This document shows, one piece after another, positions 46,818-54,969 of a stretch of 64,000 nucleotides of DNA (positions within the stretch are counted from its first letter, which is position 1; every line of letters begins with the position of its first letter). The notes beneath the pieces were generated by a model. That model was not told where the DNA came from. It was given only the letters and a program-made list of their open reading frames with translations, and did no database searches. The position numbers were made by a program, and so were the translations under genes. This DNA is from Lachnospiraceae bacterium (GTDB lineage Bacteria; Bacillota_A; Clostridia; Lachnospirales; Lachnospiraceae), in NCBI GenBank assembly GCA_024683935.1, contig JAIKXV010000113.1, forward strand, positions 4,389 to 68,388. The letters run 5' to 3'.

Positions 46818-47174
46818 TCAGCGGGGACAGGCAATCTCCGCTACTTTTTCTATTGTGTGATGAAGGGATTCTGCAAGACGGGTATCAGCAGCCTTGTAGA
46901 GCATTTCTTTTCCCTCCCTGTGGGACACAATGAGACCCGCAGTCTTCAGGAGACGCAGATGGTGGGAAACAGCGGGGCTGGACATACCTACCGCCGCAGC
47001 AATATTCGCAACACACTCCTCGGTGTGGCAGAGAAGCCAGAAGATCCTTAAGCGGCTCGGATCGCCAAGCTGCTTCATGGCTCCGGATACCGAAACTATT
47101 ATCTCCGTTTCGGGAAAATGTGACGCGATCATTTCTGAATTTGAATCATGTTTGTGAGGAAGCTTCGTTGTCAT
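46818..47174 (-). CDS. ArsR/SmtB-family transcriptional regulator
   Basis: 118 residues with winged HTH (MSSPAVSHHLRLLKTAGLI as recognition segment) and beta-wing (REGKEMLYKA). Possible metal ligands are C49 (LLCHTEEC), C54 and the HH pair in ESLHHTIEK; the standard alpha-5 pattern of SmtB/CzrA is not clear. ATG overlaps the larC stop, so it is coupled to larB-larC. Plausible targets are its own operon and the metal-export promoter at 43724. Confidence 0.85.
   Translation of the reverse strand: MTTKLPHKHDSNSEMIASHFPETEIIVSVSGAMKQLGDPSRLRIFWLLCHTEECVANIAAAVGMSSPAVSHHLRLLKTAGLIVSHREGKEMLYKAADTRLAESLHHTIEKVAEIACPR
46820..46849 (+). terminator. Terminator after proC
   Basis: AGCGGGGA (46820-46827) and TCTCCGCT (46835-46842) followed by ACTTTTTC. 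It lies inside the last codons of the convergent arsR gene. Confidence 0.75.
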
Positions 47175-47992
47175 ATCAGTATAGCCCTCAGTATTCCGGG
47201 GAGCTCATGTTCCCTTTTTCCGGCTCCGAGACCGGTCTTTTTCGGAATGATGATCTCCGGAAGCTCTTTAGATGTCATTACAGCCGCCGCAAAGGCAGCT
47301 CCTGTGGGAGTCACATATTCCCCCTGTCTGTCCATTATTGAAAGGGGAAGTTTGTACTTTTCCGCTATATTGAGAACCGCGGGCACGGGAACAGGAAGCA
47401 CTCCGTGCTGGCAGCGGACGGTGCCGGTACCCTCGCAGATCTTCGGTATGATAACTTCATCTATTTTCAGATTGTCAAAGCAGACCGCAGCAGCCACCAC
47501 ATCCACAATGGAATCAATGGCGCCCACCTCATGAAAATGCACTTCTTCTATCGGCCTGTTATGGGCTTTCGCTTCGGATTCCGCCAGAATGGTAAAGATC
47601 TTTACGGCAAGGTCCCTTGCCTTTTCGCTTATATCAAGAGAGTTTATGATCCCGGTAACATCCTTCAGATTCCGGTGATGATGATGGTGGTGATGATGAT
47701 GCTCCTCATGAGCCTTATCCCCTTTTCCATCGTGGGCTGCAGTATCGGCGTGTCCGTACAGATACTCCATATCGTGGTCATGATTCTCATGGGAATGATT
47801 TAGTATAACGTTAAAGTCACAGCAGTCGATCCCGGATTTTTTTACCCGGCTTATCTCCGTGCGGAAGCTCTCATCCTTTATTCCGGAAAGAGCCTTATTT
47901 AATATTTCTTCGTCCGCCCCCAGATCCAGCAGGGCCGCAACTGTCATATCTCCGCTGATACCGGAGCTGCATTCGAGATAAAGTGTATTCAT
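47171..47992 (-). CDS. larC: Nickel insertion protein LarC, N-terminal domain only
   Basis: 273 residues. It matches the first part of LarC, which loads nickel into the pincer nucleotide cofactor: YLECSSGISGDMTVAALLDLGA, a His-rich loop including nine consecutive His (about 98-106), EEVHFHEVGAIDSIVDVV and GKREHELPGILR. Family members are usually near 400 residues, or two frames (larC1/larC2) joined by frameshifting. Here the frame stops at the end of the LarC1 part, and arsR follows immediately; no LarC2 sequence is visible in any frame downstream. It may be a domain-only variant or depend on a LarC2 encoded elsewhere. Confidence 0.88.
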   Translation of the reverse strand: MNTLYLECSSGISGDMTVAALLDLGADEEILNKALSGIKDESFRTEISRVKKSGIDCCDFNVILNHSHENHDHDMEYLYGHADTAAHDGKGDKAHEEHHHHHHHHHRNLKDVTGIINSLDISEKARDLAVKIFTILAESEAKAHNRPIEEVHFHEVGAIDSIVDVVAAAVCFDNLKIDEVIIPKICEGTGTVRCQHGVLPVPVPAVLNIAEKYKLPLSIMDRQGEYVTPTGAAFAAAVMTSKELPEIIIPKKTGLGAGKREHELPGILRAILI

Positions 47993-48753
47993 TAACTGCC
48001 GGCACCGTTCCTTTCCGCAAGCCTGTTTATCTGAACCGCGATATAACCCGCACCGTAACCGTTGTCGATATTGACCGTTGCAATACCGTTGGCACAGGAA
48101 TTGATCATTGTGAGAAGAGCCGACATCCCGTTAAAGCTGGCGCCGTAGCCCACCGACGTGGGAACCGCGATGACAGGAACAGAAACCAGCCCGCCGATCA
48201 CGCTCGCAAGAGCCCCTTCCATTCCTGCAACGGCAATAACGCAGTTTGCTTTCTGCAGATCCTCCGTCTTTGACAGGAGGCGGTGGAGCCCGCTCACTCC
48301 TACATCATAGATACGTTCAACACGGGAACCGAAGAATTCCGCAGTCTGTGCCGCTTCCTCCGCTACCGGGATATCAGCAGTCCCGGCGCAGCAGACGGCG
48401 ATATTTCCTATTCTGTCCGTACCCCGGACGCCAATCTTCAGAATCCGTGACACCGGATCGTACTCAATACCTTTTAGCTTTTCCTTCAGGTATTCATACT
48501 GCTCCGGAGTGGATCTGGTACCGAAGGCTGAGCCGTCTTCCTCGTACAGCTTTTCGAAGATCTTCAGCAGATGATCTTTTCCCTTCCCTTCGCAGTAAAC
48601 CACCTCGGGAAAACCGCTCCTTAGTTTCCGGTGGGTATCCAGCCTGGCAAAACCCAGATCCTTAAAAGGCTCCGTACGGAAGTAGGATTCCGCTTCCTCC
48701 ACCGAGAGCTCGCCATTCTTTACTTTATTTAGAATGTCACGTGCTTCTGTCAT
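47992..48753 (-). CDS. larB: Pincer-cofactor biosynthesis carboxylase LarB
   Basis: 253 residues. LarB carboxylates and hydrolyses nicotinate adenine dinucleotide, the first step of nickel-pincer cofactor synthesis. The C-terminal half is PurE-like, with CCAGTADIPVAEEAA and GMEGALASVIGGL. The Cys thought to bind the pyridinium ring is present as C220 (INSCANG). The stop overlaps the larC start by one base. larE and larA are not in the window. Because the substrate is a NAD precursor, note the NiaR-linked operon at 5.7-10.7 kb. Confidence 0.93.
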   Translation of the reverse strand: MTEARDILNKVKNGELSVEEAESYFRTEPFKDLGFARLDTHRKLRSGFPEVVYCEGKGKDHLLKIFEKLYEEDGSAFGTRSTPEQYEYLKEKLKGIEYDPVSRILKIGVRGTDRIGNIAVCCAGTADIPVAEEAAQTAEFFGSRVERIYDVGVSGLHRLLSKTEDLQKANCVIAVAGMEGALASVIGGLVSVPVIAVPTSVGYGASFNGMSALLTMINSCANGIATVNIDNGYGAGYIAVQINRLAERNGAGS

Positions 48754-48793
48754 AAATCTCTTTCACCCCGAAGCATCCGGAAGGATCTAGTCA

Positions 48794-49681
48794 TCAAAGA
48801 TCAGGATCCAGCAGGTTCATGATCTCCGGCCTGTCCTCTTCATAGGAAGAAAAGCAGTAGTATCTCATCCCCACAGAACCGGCTCCTTCGCAGTTATCCT
48901 GCCTGTCATCAATAAAAAGACACTCCTCCGGGTCAAGCATAAATCTGTCACAGAAAAGCCTGAAAATATCCCTGTCGGGTTTTATCAGCTTTACGTCACA
49001 GGAAAAAATACCGCCGTCCATAAGGGGCAGGAAATCCAGCACCTCGGGACGCGCATGCATTACGTGCTTTGAATAATTGGAAAGATACATTATCCTGTAT
49101 CCCAGTTTCCGCACATCCCTAAGCCAGGGTATGGCGTAACCGCAGCGGAGAACTGCTCTGGAAATGTGGTCGTAACACCATCTGATATATTCAGGCGGAA
49201 TTCCGGGATCCGCATCCATAAAGGACTGCAGTATCTCGTCCTCCGACATGACCGCCCGGTCGAGTTCTGACCACCGCCCATCACCGTACATGGCGTTTGC
49301 GATCCTTAAACCCATTTCCTCTCCGTATCTTTCCTTTACGAATTCCAGGCTCTTAAATCTTATCAGCACATTTCCTATGTCAAAAATAACTGTGCTGATC
49401 TTCTTCTCTTCCCCTTCGAAAAAAGAAAAGCTTAAACCGCGCCTTTCTTCTGCCAGAACAGAGAGCATGTTTTTCAGCTTTCCGGTGTATTCACGAATCT
49501 GCTCCGGAATACAGCCGCAGTTTATAAACACAAGGTTTATGGGCCGGCTGCTCTCGGATAAACAGTCATGGAGAGCATCCAGATTGCCGCCAAAGTAATC
49601 GGGAAGTCTGAGGATATTATGTATGCGGGAAAAAATATCAGACCTGTCCTCCGCACCTTTAAAGTCGATAACGAATTTCAA
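48794..49681 (-). CDS. Barstar-like domain fused to HAD phosphatase
   Basis: 295 residues. Residues 1-88 resemble barstar, the inhibitor of barnase-type RNases: FVIDFKG, LRLPDYFGGNLDALHDCL. From about 93 a HAD-IA hydrolase follows: motif I VIFDIGNVLIRF, motif II YLSNYS, Lys in KLIKPDRDIF, motif IV FIDDRQDN. The DxGNV form of motif I is that of YihX-type sugar phosphate phosphatases. It lies 40 nt before larB, likely same transcript. Whether the barstar part still binds an RNase is unknown; no barnase gene is in the window. Confidence 0.85.
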   Translation of the reverse strand: MKFVIDFKGAEDRSDIFSRIHNILRLPDYFGGNLDALHDCLSESSRPINLVFINCGCIPEQIREYTGKLKNMLSVLAEERRGLSFSFFEGEEKKISTVIFDIGNVLIRFKSLEFVKERYGEEMGLRIANAMYGDGRWSELDRAVMSEDEILQSFMDADPGIPPEYIRWCYDHISRAVLRCGYAIPWLRDVRKLGYRIMYLSNYSKHVMHARPEVLDFLPLMDGGIFSCDVKLIKPDRDIFRLFCDRFMLDPEECLFIDDRQDNCEGAGSVGMRYYCFSSYEEDRPEIMNLLDPDL

Positions 49682-49697
49682 ATAAAACCCCCGTCTC

Positions 49698-49728
49698 TAA
49701 AAATACCCCCAGACATATGCCTGAGGGT
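49698..49728 (-). terminator. Terminator after tRNA-Thr
   Basis: ACCCTCAG and CTGGGGGT form the stem (arms at 49721-49728 and 49704-49711), followed by ATTTTTAG on the minus strand. Confidence 0.8.
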
Positions 49729-49737
49729 TACTATAAG

Positions 49738-49810
49738 TGCTGGAACGCAGAGTCGAACTGCGGACCTCATCACTACCAATGATGCGCTCTACCTCCTGAG
49801 CCATTCCAGC
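49738..49810 (-). tRNA. tRNA-Thr (GGT anticodon)
   Basis: 73 nt without encoded CCA. Acceptor GCTGGAA/TTCCAGC, D-arm GGCTCAGGAGGTAGAGC, anticodon loop TTGGTAG with anticodon GGT, T-arm CGCAGTTCGACTCTGCG, discriminator A. Reads ACC and ACU threonine codons. Confidence 0.96.
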
Positions 49811-49857
49811 TTACCACGCCCGTCTATCCTACCAAAGTAAAAGAAAAAAGTCAATCA

Positions 49858-50745
49858 TTAAATAATTATCACGTTAACGGTGCATTTTCCAAGCTCTTCC
49901 GTAACTCTTTCCTTCATGGCGGCAACAGTCTTTCTGATATCCCTGAAGCATCTGTCGCCGCGGAAAGAAAGCTCTATATCCACATAGATCTTTTCTCCGT
50001 TCATACGGCTTTTGATCTCGCCCAGGGTTTCATATTCCTCGTAGAATTCGGACAGGATCTTCAATATCCGGAGCTGGTTTTCTTCATCCAGGGTAAGATC
50101 GGTAAGATCTATCAGGGATTTCTTCAGGTTTTTGATAACCAGCAGGGAAAAAGGAATCGCAAGGACTATACTGACAGCCGGAGCAAAGTAGGAGATCCAG
50201 GATCTCCCCACAAAGATAATCTCTATTACCAGAGTGATCATGGAAATGATATCGAAAACAAACTCCTTCTGAGCACTGATATAGGCGGTATGGAGCATTT
50301 TGCTGTGATTAACGCTTACCAGCTTCTTTTCTTTATTGACGATAAAGATATCGATAAGGAATCCTATGATACTGACTATCAGAGCGAAGAGCAGGTACTC
50401 CTCTCCCTCCTCCGATCCGTGCATCAGCTTCCTTACTGCAAACAATACTATACAGAAAAGGCCCGCGAGATCGAACATCTCGCAGCTAAGAGCCGTGATG
50501 GCTTCCACCTTTTCTGTACCGTAATTATATTTGAACTTCAGGTTTTTATTCAGCTTCCTGGAGAGTATAAGGAGAATGATACCCGGCACAAATATGCTGG
50601 CATTCTCAATAAATTCCAGCCAGAGCACCATGGAACGGCTGGCGCAGGCAGCAACAAATGATGTTACAAAATTGGGTATCTTCCAGATAACCAGCAGAAC
50701 TGCGATCTTATATTGTTCGGTCAAGGCTTCGGATTTTTTACTCAT
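49858..50745 (-). CDS. Divergent cation diffusion facilitator (CDF) family protein
   Basis: About 295 residues with six membrane helices and a C-terminal ferredoxin-like domain, the CDF layout. The transport site that is normally D/HxxxD in helix 2 reads ExxENA (E45, E48, N49 counted from the upstream GTG), and helix 5 has E162 and D166 in place of H/D. The metal specificity, or even metal transport, is therefore uncertain. A TTGGCA-18-TATAAT promoter places transcription start at the ATG, with no SD. It follows tRNA-Thr in reverse order. Confidence 0.8.
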   Translation of the reverse strand: MSKKSEALTEQYKIAVLLVIWKIPNFVTSFVAACASRSMVLWLEFIENASIFVPGIILLILSRKLNKNLKFKYNYGTEKVEAITALSCEMFDLAGLFCIVLFAVRKLMHGSEEGEEYLLFALIVSIIGFLIDIFIVNKEKKLVSVNHSKMLHTAYISAQKEFVFDIISMITLVIEIIFVGRSWISYFAPAVSIVLAIPFSLLVIKNLKKSLIDLTDLTLDEENQLRILKILSEFYEEYETLGEIKSRMNGEKIYVDIELSFRGDRCFRDIRKTVAAMKERVTEELGKCTVNVIII

Positions 50746-50753
50746 CACCCTGA

Positions 50754-50783
50754 ATTATACGCTTTTCTGCCCCCGGTTGCCAA
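50754..50783 (-). promoter_or_regulatory. CDF gene promoter
   Basis: TTGGCA (50778-50783), 18 nt, TATAAT (50754-50759), eight bases from ATG 50745. Confidence 0.65.
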
Positions 50784-50807
50784 GTATTTGATCACTATAA
50801 ATAAAAT

Positions 50808-51347
50808 TTACAGCAGTCCCTTAATGCATTCCTCTACTTTTGACATGTCCGCAGTAGGCTCAAACCTTGCAGCCACATTGCCTTCCCTGTCGATAATGAA
50901 CTTCGTAAAATTCCATTTGATATCCGGCTTCTTATCCCAGTCGGGATCCTGATCCGCGAACATCTTTTCAAGAAGTGCTTTGTATTCATGCTCTTCAAAT
51001 CCCTCAAATCCCTTCTGGGATTTCAGATAGGTATAAAGCGGAAGCTCGTTCTCACCATTCACATCCGACTTCTTCATCTGCGGGAATGTGGTATTGAAGT
51101 GAACCGTGCAGAATTCATGGATCTCATCATCACTTCCAGGAGCCTGCCCGCCGAACTGGTTGCAGGGAATGTCCAGTATCTCAAGACCCTTTTCATGATA
51201 ATCCCTGTACAGCTTTTCAATGGGCTCATACTGGGGAGTGAAGCCGCATCCCGTAGCCGTATTCACCACAAGGATAACCTTTCCTTTGTAATCTGCCAGA
51301 TTGAGTTCCTCACCCTTGCCTGTTGTTATCTTATAATCGTAGATCAT
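50808..51347 (-). CDS. Glutathione peroxidase-family thiol peroxidase
   Basis: 179 residues. Catalytic Cys replaces selenocysteine in NTATGCGFTPQY; CNQFGGQ supplies Gln and WNFTKF supplies Trp/Asn of the tetrad. Bacterial Cys-type members usually draw electrons from thioredoxin, fitting trxB in this window. AAAGGAGG precedes the ATG. It has its own promoter. Confidence 0.94.
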   Translation of the reverse strand: MIYDYKITTGKGEELNLADYKGKVILVVNTATGCGFTPQYEPIEKLYRDYHEKGLEILDIPCNQFGGQAPGSDDEIHEFCTVHFNTTFPQMKKSDVNGENELPLYTYLKSQKGFEGFEEHEYKALLEKMFADQDPDWDKKPDIKWNFTKFIIDREGNVAARFEPTADMSKVEECIKGLL

Positions 51348-51417
51348 CGCCGTCCTCCTTTAATTGACTTATAGTATGCTTATTCTTCGGTGCTGTTCGT
51401 TGTTTAACTTTTACACC

Positions 51418-51445
51418 ATTATATTTTATAAAATCTATTTGTCAA
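51418..51445 (-). promoter_or_regulatory. Glutathione peroxidase promoter
   Basis: TTGACA (51440-51445), 16 nt, TATAAT (51418-51423). Consensus boxes. Confidence 0.8.
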
Positions 51446-51460
51446 GGGGTAAATTTTATT

Positions 51461-51492
51461 TTTTCCGGAAACTTTATTCTGTTTCCGGAAAA
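51461..51492. repeat. 12-bp perfect inverted repeat upstream of the peroxidase promoter
   Basis: TTTTCCGGAAAC and GTTTCCGGAAAA with an eight-base loop. Either strand can fold. With AT ends it could act as a secondary terminator for ctpA (minus-strand T-run is weak) or as a protein site. Confidence 0.6.
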
Positions 51493-51502
51493 AAACAAAA
51501 GA

Positions 51503-51528
51503 AAGCCGGCTGTTTCCGCAGCCGGCTT
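51503..51528 (-). terminator. Terminator after the ftsEX-ctpA operon
   Basis: AAGCCGGCTG (51503-51512) and CAGCCGGCTT (51519-51528), six-base loop, then TCTTTTGTTTTTTT on the minus strand. Confidence 0.9.
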
Positions 51529-51557
51529 ATACACAATACTATATTTGAATGTCAGGA

Positions 51558-52778
51558 TTACTGATTCAGAATTTCCATGGCTTTTTCAAGCTGGTTATCG
51601 GTACCGTCCTTCTTGTAGCGGTCCTTGTCGAATTCGACGACCACATCCGGCTCTATGCCGGTTCCCTGGATATTGAGGCCGTTGGGTGTGTAATACTTGG
51701 CGTTGGTGAGCTTTATGGCTGAACCGTCGGTCAGGGGATAAATACTCTGCACTATACCCTTGCCGTAAGTGGTGGTACCTACCACCTTGCCGGCGCCATA
51801 GTCCTTTAACGCTCCTGTTACAAGCTCGCTCGCGCTGGCGCTTCCGGAATCAACCAGAACCACCATGGGAAGTCCCAGTTCCTCCGGGCTTACCGCATTA
51901 TAATCGAACCTCTTTCCCTGCTTATCCATCGTATAGGTCACGACGCCGGTTCCGATCAGATCATCCGTGATCCGTACAGCAGCATCAACCATGCCGCCGC
52001 CGTTTCCCCGGAGATCCAGGATAAGCTTCTTCATGCCCTTTGACCTCAGGTCGGAAAGGGCGCTTTCAAACTGCCCCACCGTGATATCTTCAAAAGTTCC
52101 TATAATTATGTGGCCGGTATTATTTTCCAGCATATTGTGGGATACGGTGACGGACTCCACCTTTTTCCTCGGTATCGTGAATTTCACCTCATCCATGTTT
52201 TCACCGCGGAGCATGACAAGTTCGACGCTGGTTCCTTCCCTGCCCCGGACCATATCCACCAGATCAGAGATGTCTATTCCCACAGCGTCATTGCCGTCAA
52301 CCTTATAGAAAATATCCCCGGGTTCCACGCCGGCTTCCTTTGCAGAGGAATCATCGGAGGCAAAGCCTGACACCTCAAAGAGACCCTGCTCGTTCTCTAT
52401 GATGGTGACACCTATTCCTTCAAAGGAGCCCTGCTGGGTTTCATGTACCCTGGAATACTCTTTTGCACTGTAGTACTCGGAGTACTTGTCATTAAGGGAC
52501 TCCACCAGCCCCTTGTACATGCCTTCCGCACGGTCCTCCGGAGTTTCCCCGTCTACACTATCCTCCTGATAATCCAGGTAATAATAGTCTATATAATCAT
52601 TTAGCAGGTCTATCTTCGCTTTTATCTCGGAGGTGAGAATGGCGCTGTTATCCGGCAAAAATCCCCTGCCCGTTATCAGATTATAAACGGATCCTCCGAA
52701 AAGGATGAGTATCAGTATCAGAAGGGCCATCACCAGCCCTGTAATGAGACCGCCCCAAAAGCCCGGTTTTTCTTTCAT
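51558..52778 (-). CDS. Carboxy-terminal processing protease (S41, CtpA-like)
   Basis: 406 residues. N-terminal membrane anchor (about 9-32), a PDZ domain (near 105-185, with GIGVTI and GVEPGD), and the S41 catalytic core with Ser in DSGSASASE and Lys in TTYGKGIVQS. It acts outside the membrane on exported proteins. It is the last gene of the ftsE-ftsX-M23 operon, eight nt after the M23 stop, so it may control the hydrolase. SD AGGTG is weak. Confidence 0.93.
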   Translation of the reverse strand: MKEKPGFWGGLITGLVMALLILILILFGGSVYNLITGRGFLPDNSAILTSEIKAKIDLLNDYIDYYYLDYQEDSVDGETPEDRAEGMYKGLVESLNDKYSEYYSAKEYSRVHETQQGSFEGIGVTIIENEQGLFEVSGFASDDSSAKEAGVEPGDIFYKVDGNDAVGIDISDLVDMVRGREGTSVELVMLRGENMDEVKFTIPRKKVESVTVSHNMLENNTGHIIIGTFEDITVGQFESALSDLRSKGMKKLILDLRGNGGGMVDAAVRITDDLIGTGVVTYTMDKQGKRFDYNAVSPEELGLPMVVLVDSGSASASELVTGALKDYGAGKVVGTTTYGKGIVQSIYPLTDGSAIKLTNAKYYTPNGLNIQGTGIEPDVVVEFDKDRYKKDGTDNQLEKAMEILNQ

Positions 52779-52786
52779 TATCACAC

Positions 52787-54073
52787 CTACTTCTTTAAGT
52801 ATTTCCAGGGAGACACATAAGATCCTGACTGTCTGACCCCGAAATGGAGATGGGGACCCGTACTCCTGCCGGTGGAACCCACGGCGGCTATCCTGTCGCC
52901 TCTTGAAACCTCCTGTCCAGCAGACACCCCGAGGGATGAGCAGTGCATATATATGCTTATCAGGTCATCTCCATGATCTAACATTATATAATTTCCCATC
53001 GAAGGAGAATAATCCGCAGCAATAACCTTGCCGTCATAGGCCGCGAGTACCGGCGAACCGGAAGGAGCCGCAAGATCTATGCCGTTGTGCATCATCTCCA
53101 CTCCGAGAGTGGGATGCATCCTCATTCCGTAGTCATCGGATACCCTGGTGTAATCGGGAGCCGGAAAGGCGAATTTACCGCCGTCATACTTTCTCCTCTG
53201 CTCCTCGGCAAGGGCTGCTTTCTCTGCCTTTATTGCAGCCTCCAGAGCCGCTATCTGAGCGGTCTCTGCAGCTATCATGCTTTCATATTCCTTTATCAGC
53301 GCTTCCCTGTCGCCTATAAGCGATTCGTACTTTTCTACCTGTCCGGCCTTTTCATCTATCAGGGAATCCAGCTTCTCTTTTTCTGCTTCCTCTTCTTCCG
53401 CCTTTTTCTGAAGGGACTCTTCCTCTTTTTCCAGATTTTTGAGGGCCGCTTCCAGCTTTGCCCTTGCCTCGGCGAATTCCTTCAGCTTTCTTTCATCATA
53501 TTCCTGTATCTGTTTGATATACTCACTGCGGTTCAGGAACTGCCCGAAATCTTCGGAAGAAAAAAGAAGCTCTGCAAAGGCCTGATCTCCGGCTTCGTAC
53601 ATGAAGCGGATCCGCTTCTTCATATCCTCATATTGAGTCTTTACGTCATCCTTTGCTTCTTTAACATCATTTTCGGCGTCGACGATACGGAGCTCATTTT
53701 CGCTGATGGACTGCCTGAGGCGGTCCAGTTCATTCTGCGTCTCATCCGACTGCCGGTCAAGCTCCCTGATATCCGACATCACCTGGTCCTGGGCCGCAGA
53801 AAGGGCGTTTATCTCGGATCTTGCCGAATCGCTTCCGCTTTTCAGGGTCGCTCTGTTCTGCTCGGCGTCCTTTACCTCCGCCTCTTTTTTCCGTATGGAC
53901 TCATTTGTCAGATTTTCACCGGAATAAGAAGAGGAAGAAGATCCTTCTTCTCCCTCACTATTCTTCGAGCTTTCTTTTTTTGCCCCGAACATATATGTCC
54001 CGCTGCTCCCTGCTGGAACAAGGATAAGGATGAGGAGCAGAAAACACAGGGCCTGATATATTCTTTTCTTCAT
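52787..54073 (-). CDS. M23 peptidoglycan endopeptidase with coiled coil (FtsEX partner)
   Basis: 428 residues. Signal peptide (about 1-28) followed by a Ser-rich linker, two long coiled-coil segments (about 55-150 and 190-295), then a LytM/M23 domain. All zinc and catalytic His are present: HNGIDLA, YMHCSS, and GPHLHFG. This is the EnvC/PcsB-like plan in which FtsEX activates the enzyme across the membrane. It overlaps ftsX by four bases. Confidence 0.93.
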   Translation of the reverse strand: MKKRIYQALCFLLLILILVPAGSSGTYMFGAKKESSKNSEGEEGSSSSSYSGENLTNESIRKKEAEVKDAEQNRATLKSGSDSARSEINALSAAQDQVMSDIRELDRQSDETQNELDRLRQSISENELRIVDAENDVKEAKDDVKTQYEDMKKRIRFMYEAGDQAFAELLFSSEDFGQFLNRSEYIKQIQEYDERKLKEFAEARAKLEAALKNLEKEEESLQKKAEEEEAEKEKLDSLIDEKAGQVEKYESLIGDREALIKEYESMIAAETAQIAALEAAIKAEKAALAEEQRRKYDGGKFAFPAPDYTRVSDDYGMRMHPTLGVEMMHNGIDLAAPSGSPVLAAYDGKVIAADYSPSMGNYIMLDHGDDLISIYMHCSSLGVSAGQEVSRGDRIAAVGSTGRSTGPHLHFGVRQSGSYVSPWKYLKK

Positions 54074-54969
54074 ACTCTGAGATGTTTGCGGGCTGTTACA
54101 TAGCTTCCCAGGAATCCTATGCCGGCTCCAAGTATCAGGGATGCGGGCACAAGGGTTGTAAAGATCTCGGTAATGGACAGGAACTGCAAAAGTGAATCCA
54201 GTACCGCAAATCTCTCAATCAGATATTCTATTGCTTTCTTGTAAATAACATAGATCGCAGCCAAAGGAATGGAAGCGCCTACAAGTCCCAGGATCATACC
54301 CTCTATAACGAAGGGAGCGCGGACCACAAAATCAGTGGCTCCTATAAGCTTCATAATGGATATCTCCTCACGGCGCACTGTGATACCGATGGCAACCGTA
54401 TTACTGATAAGGAAGATGGATACCGCCAGAAGGACGAGTATTATTCCCATCGAAACATATCCGATAAGGGAATTCACGCTGGTAAGCATTGTTGCCACCA
54501 CTGCGGACTTCCTCACCTGTCTGACTCCGGGAAGGGACTCGATATAGGTTACCAGATTCTCCTGCATGGAGATATCATTCATGTATATCTCGTAATTGGA
54601 GTCCTCCGCCAGGGGATTGTCGTCTCCGAAGCTGTCCACATAATCGCCGAGGTTCTCAGCTTTGAAGGATTCCCATGCCTCCTCTGCGGAAACATATACC
54701 ACCTTGGAGACCTCCGCTCTTTTAGCGATCTCATCTCCGATGACCTTTATATCCTCATCCGGCAGACCCTCGTCAAAAAAAACCGTGATAGCCACGCCGG
54801 CCTGGGCCTGGCGCACGATATTCGAGAAATTCAGTACTATGGAATAAAACATCCCGAATAGAAAAACGCAGGATGCTATCGTCGCTATCGTAGCAAGTGA
54901 AAAGATCTTGTTTCTGAATATATTTTTAATGCCCTGTCCCAGAGCATAAAAACAGGCACTAATCTTCAT
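54070..54969 (-). CDS. ftsX: Cell-division ABC permease FtsX
   Basis: 299 residues, four membrane helices with a large extracellular loop between helices 1 and 2 (about 55-165) for contact with a murein hydrolase. Conserved TVRREEISIMKLIGATDFVVRAPF motif occurs near residue 200. Overlaps ftsE by 11 nt and the M23 gene by 4. Confidence 0.95.
   Translation of the reverse strand: MKISACFYALGQGIKNIFRNKIFSLATIATIASCVFLFGMFYSIVLNFSNIVRQAQAGVAITVFFDEGLPDEDIKVIGDEIAKRAEVSKVVYVSAEEAWESFKAENLGDYVDSFGDDNPLAEDSNYEIYMNDISMQENLVTYIESLPGVRQVRKSAVVATMLTSVNSLIGYVSMGIILVLLAVSIFLISNTVAIGITVRREEISIMKLIGATDFVVRAPFVIEGMILGLVGASIPLAAIYVIYKKAIEYLIERFAVLDSLLQFLSITEIFTTLVPASLILGAGIGFLGSYVTARKHLRV

Noticed and set aside
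46785..47174. Frameshifted larC2 downstream of larC
   Set aside because: The region encodes a clear ArsR protein, and other minus-strand frames show no LarC C-terminal motifs.
53087..54103. 338-codon plus-strand frame
   Set aside because: Antisense to the M23 coiled-coil gene; hydrophobic composition is a by-product of Glu/Lys-rich codons on the other strand. No SD.
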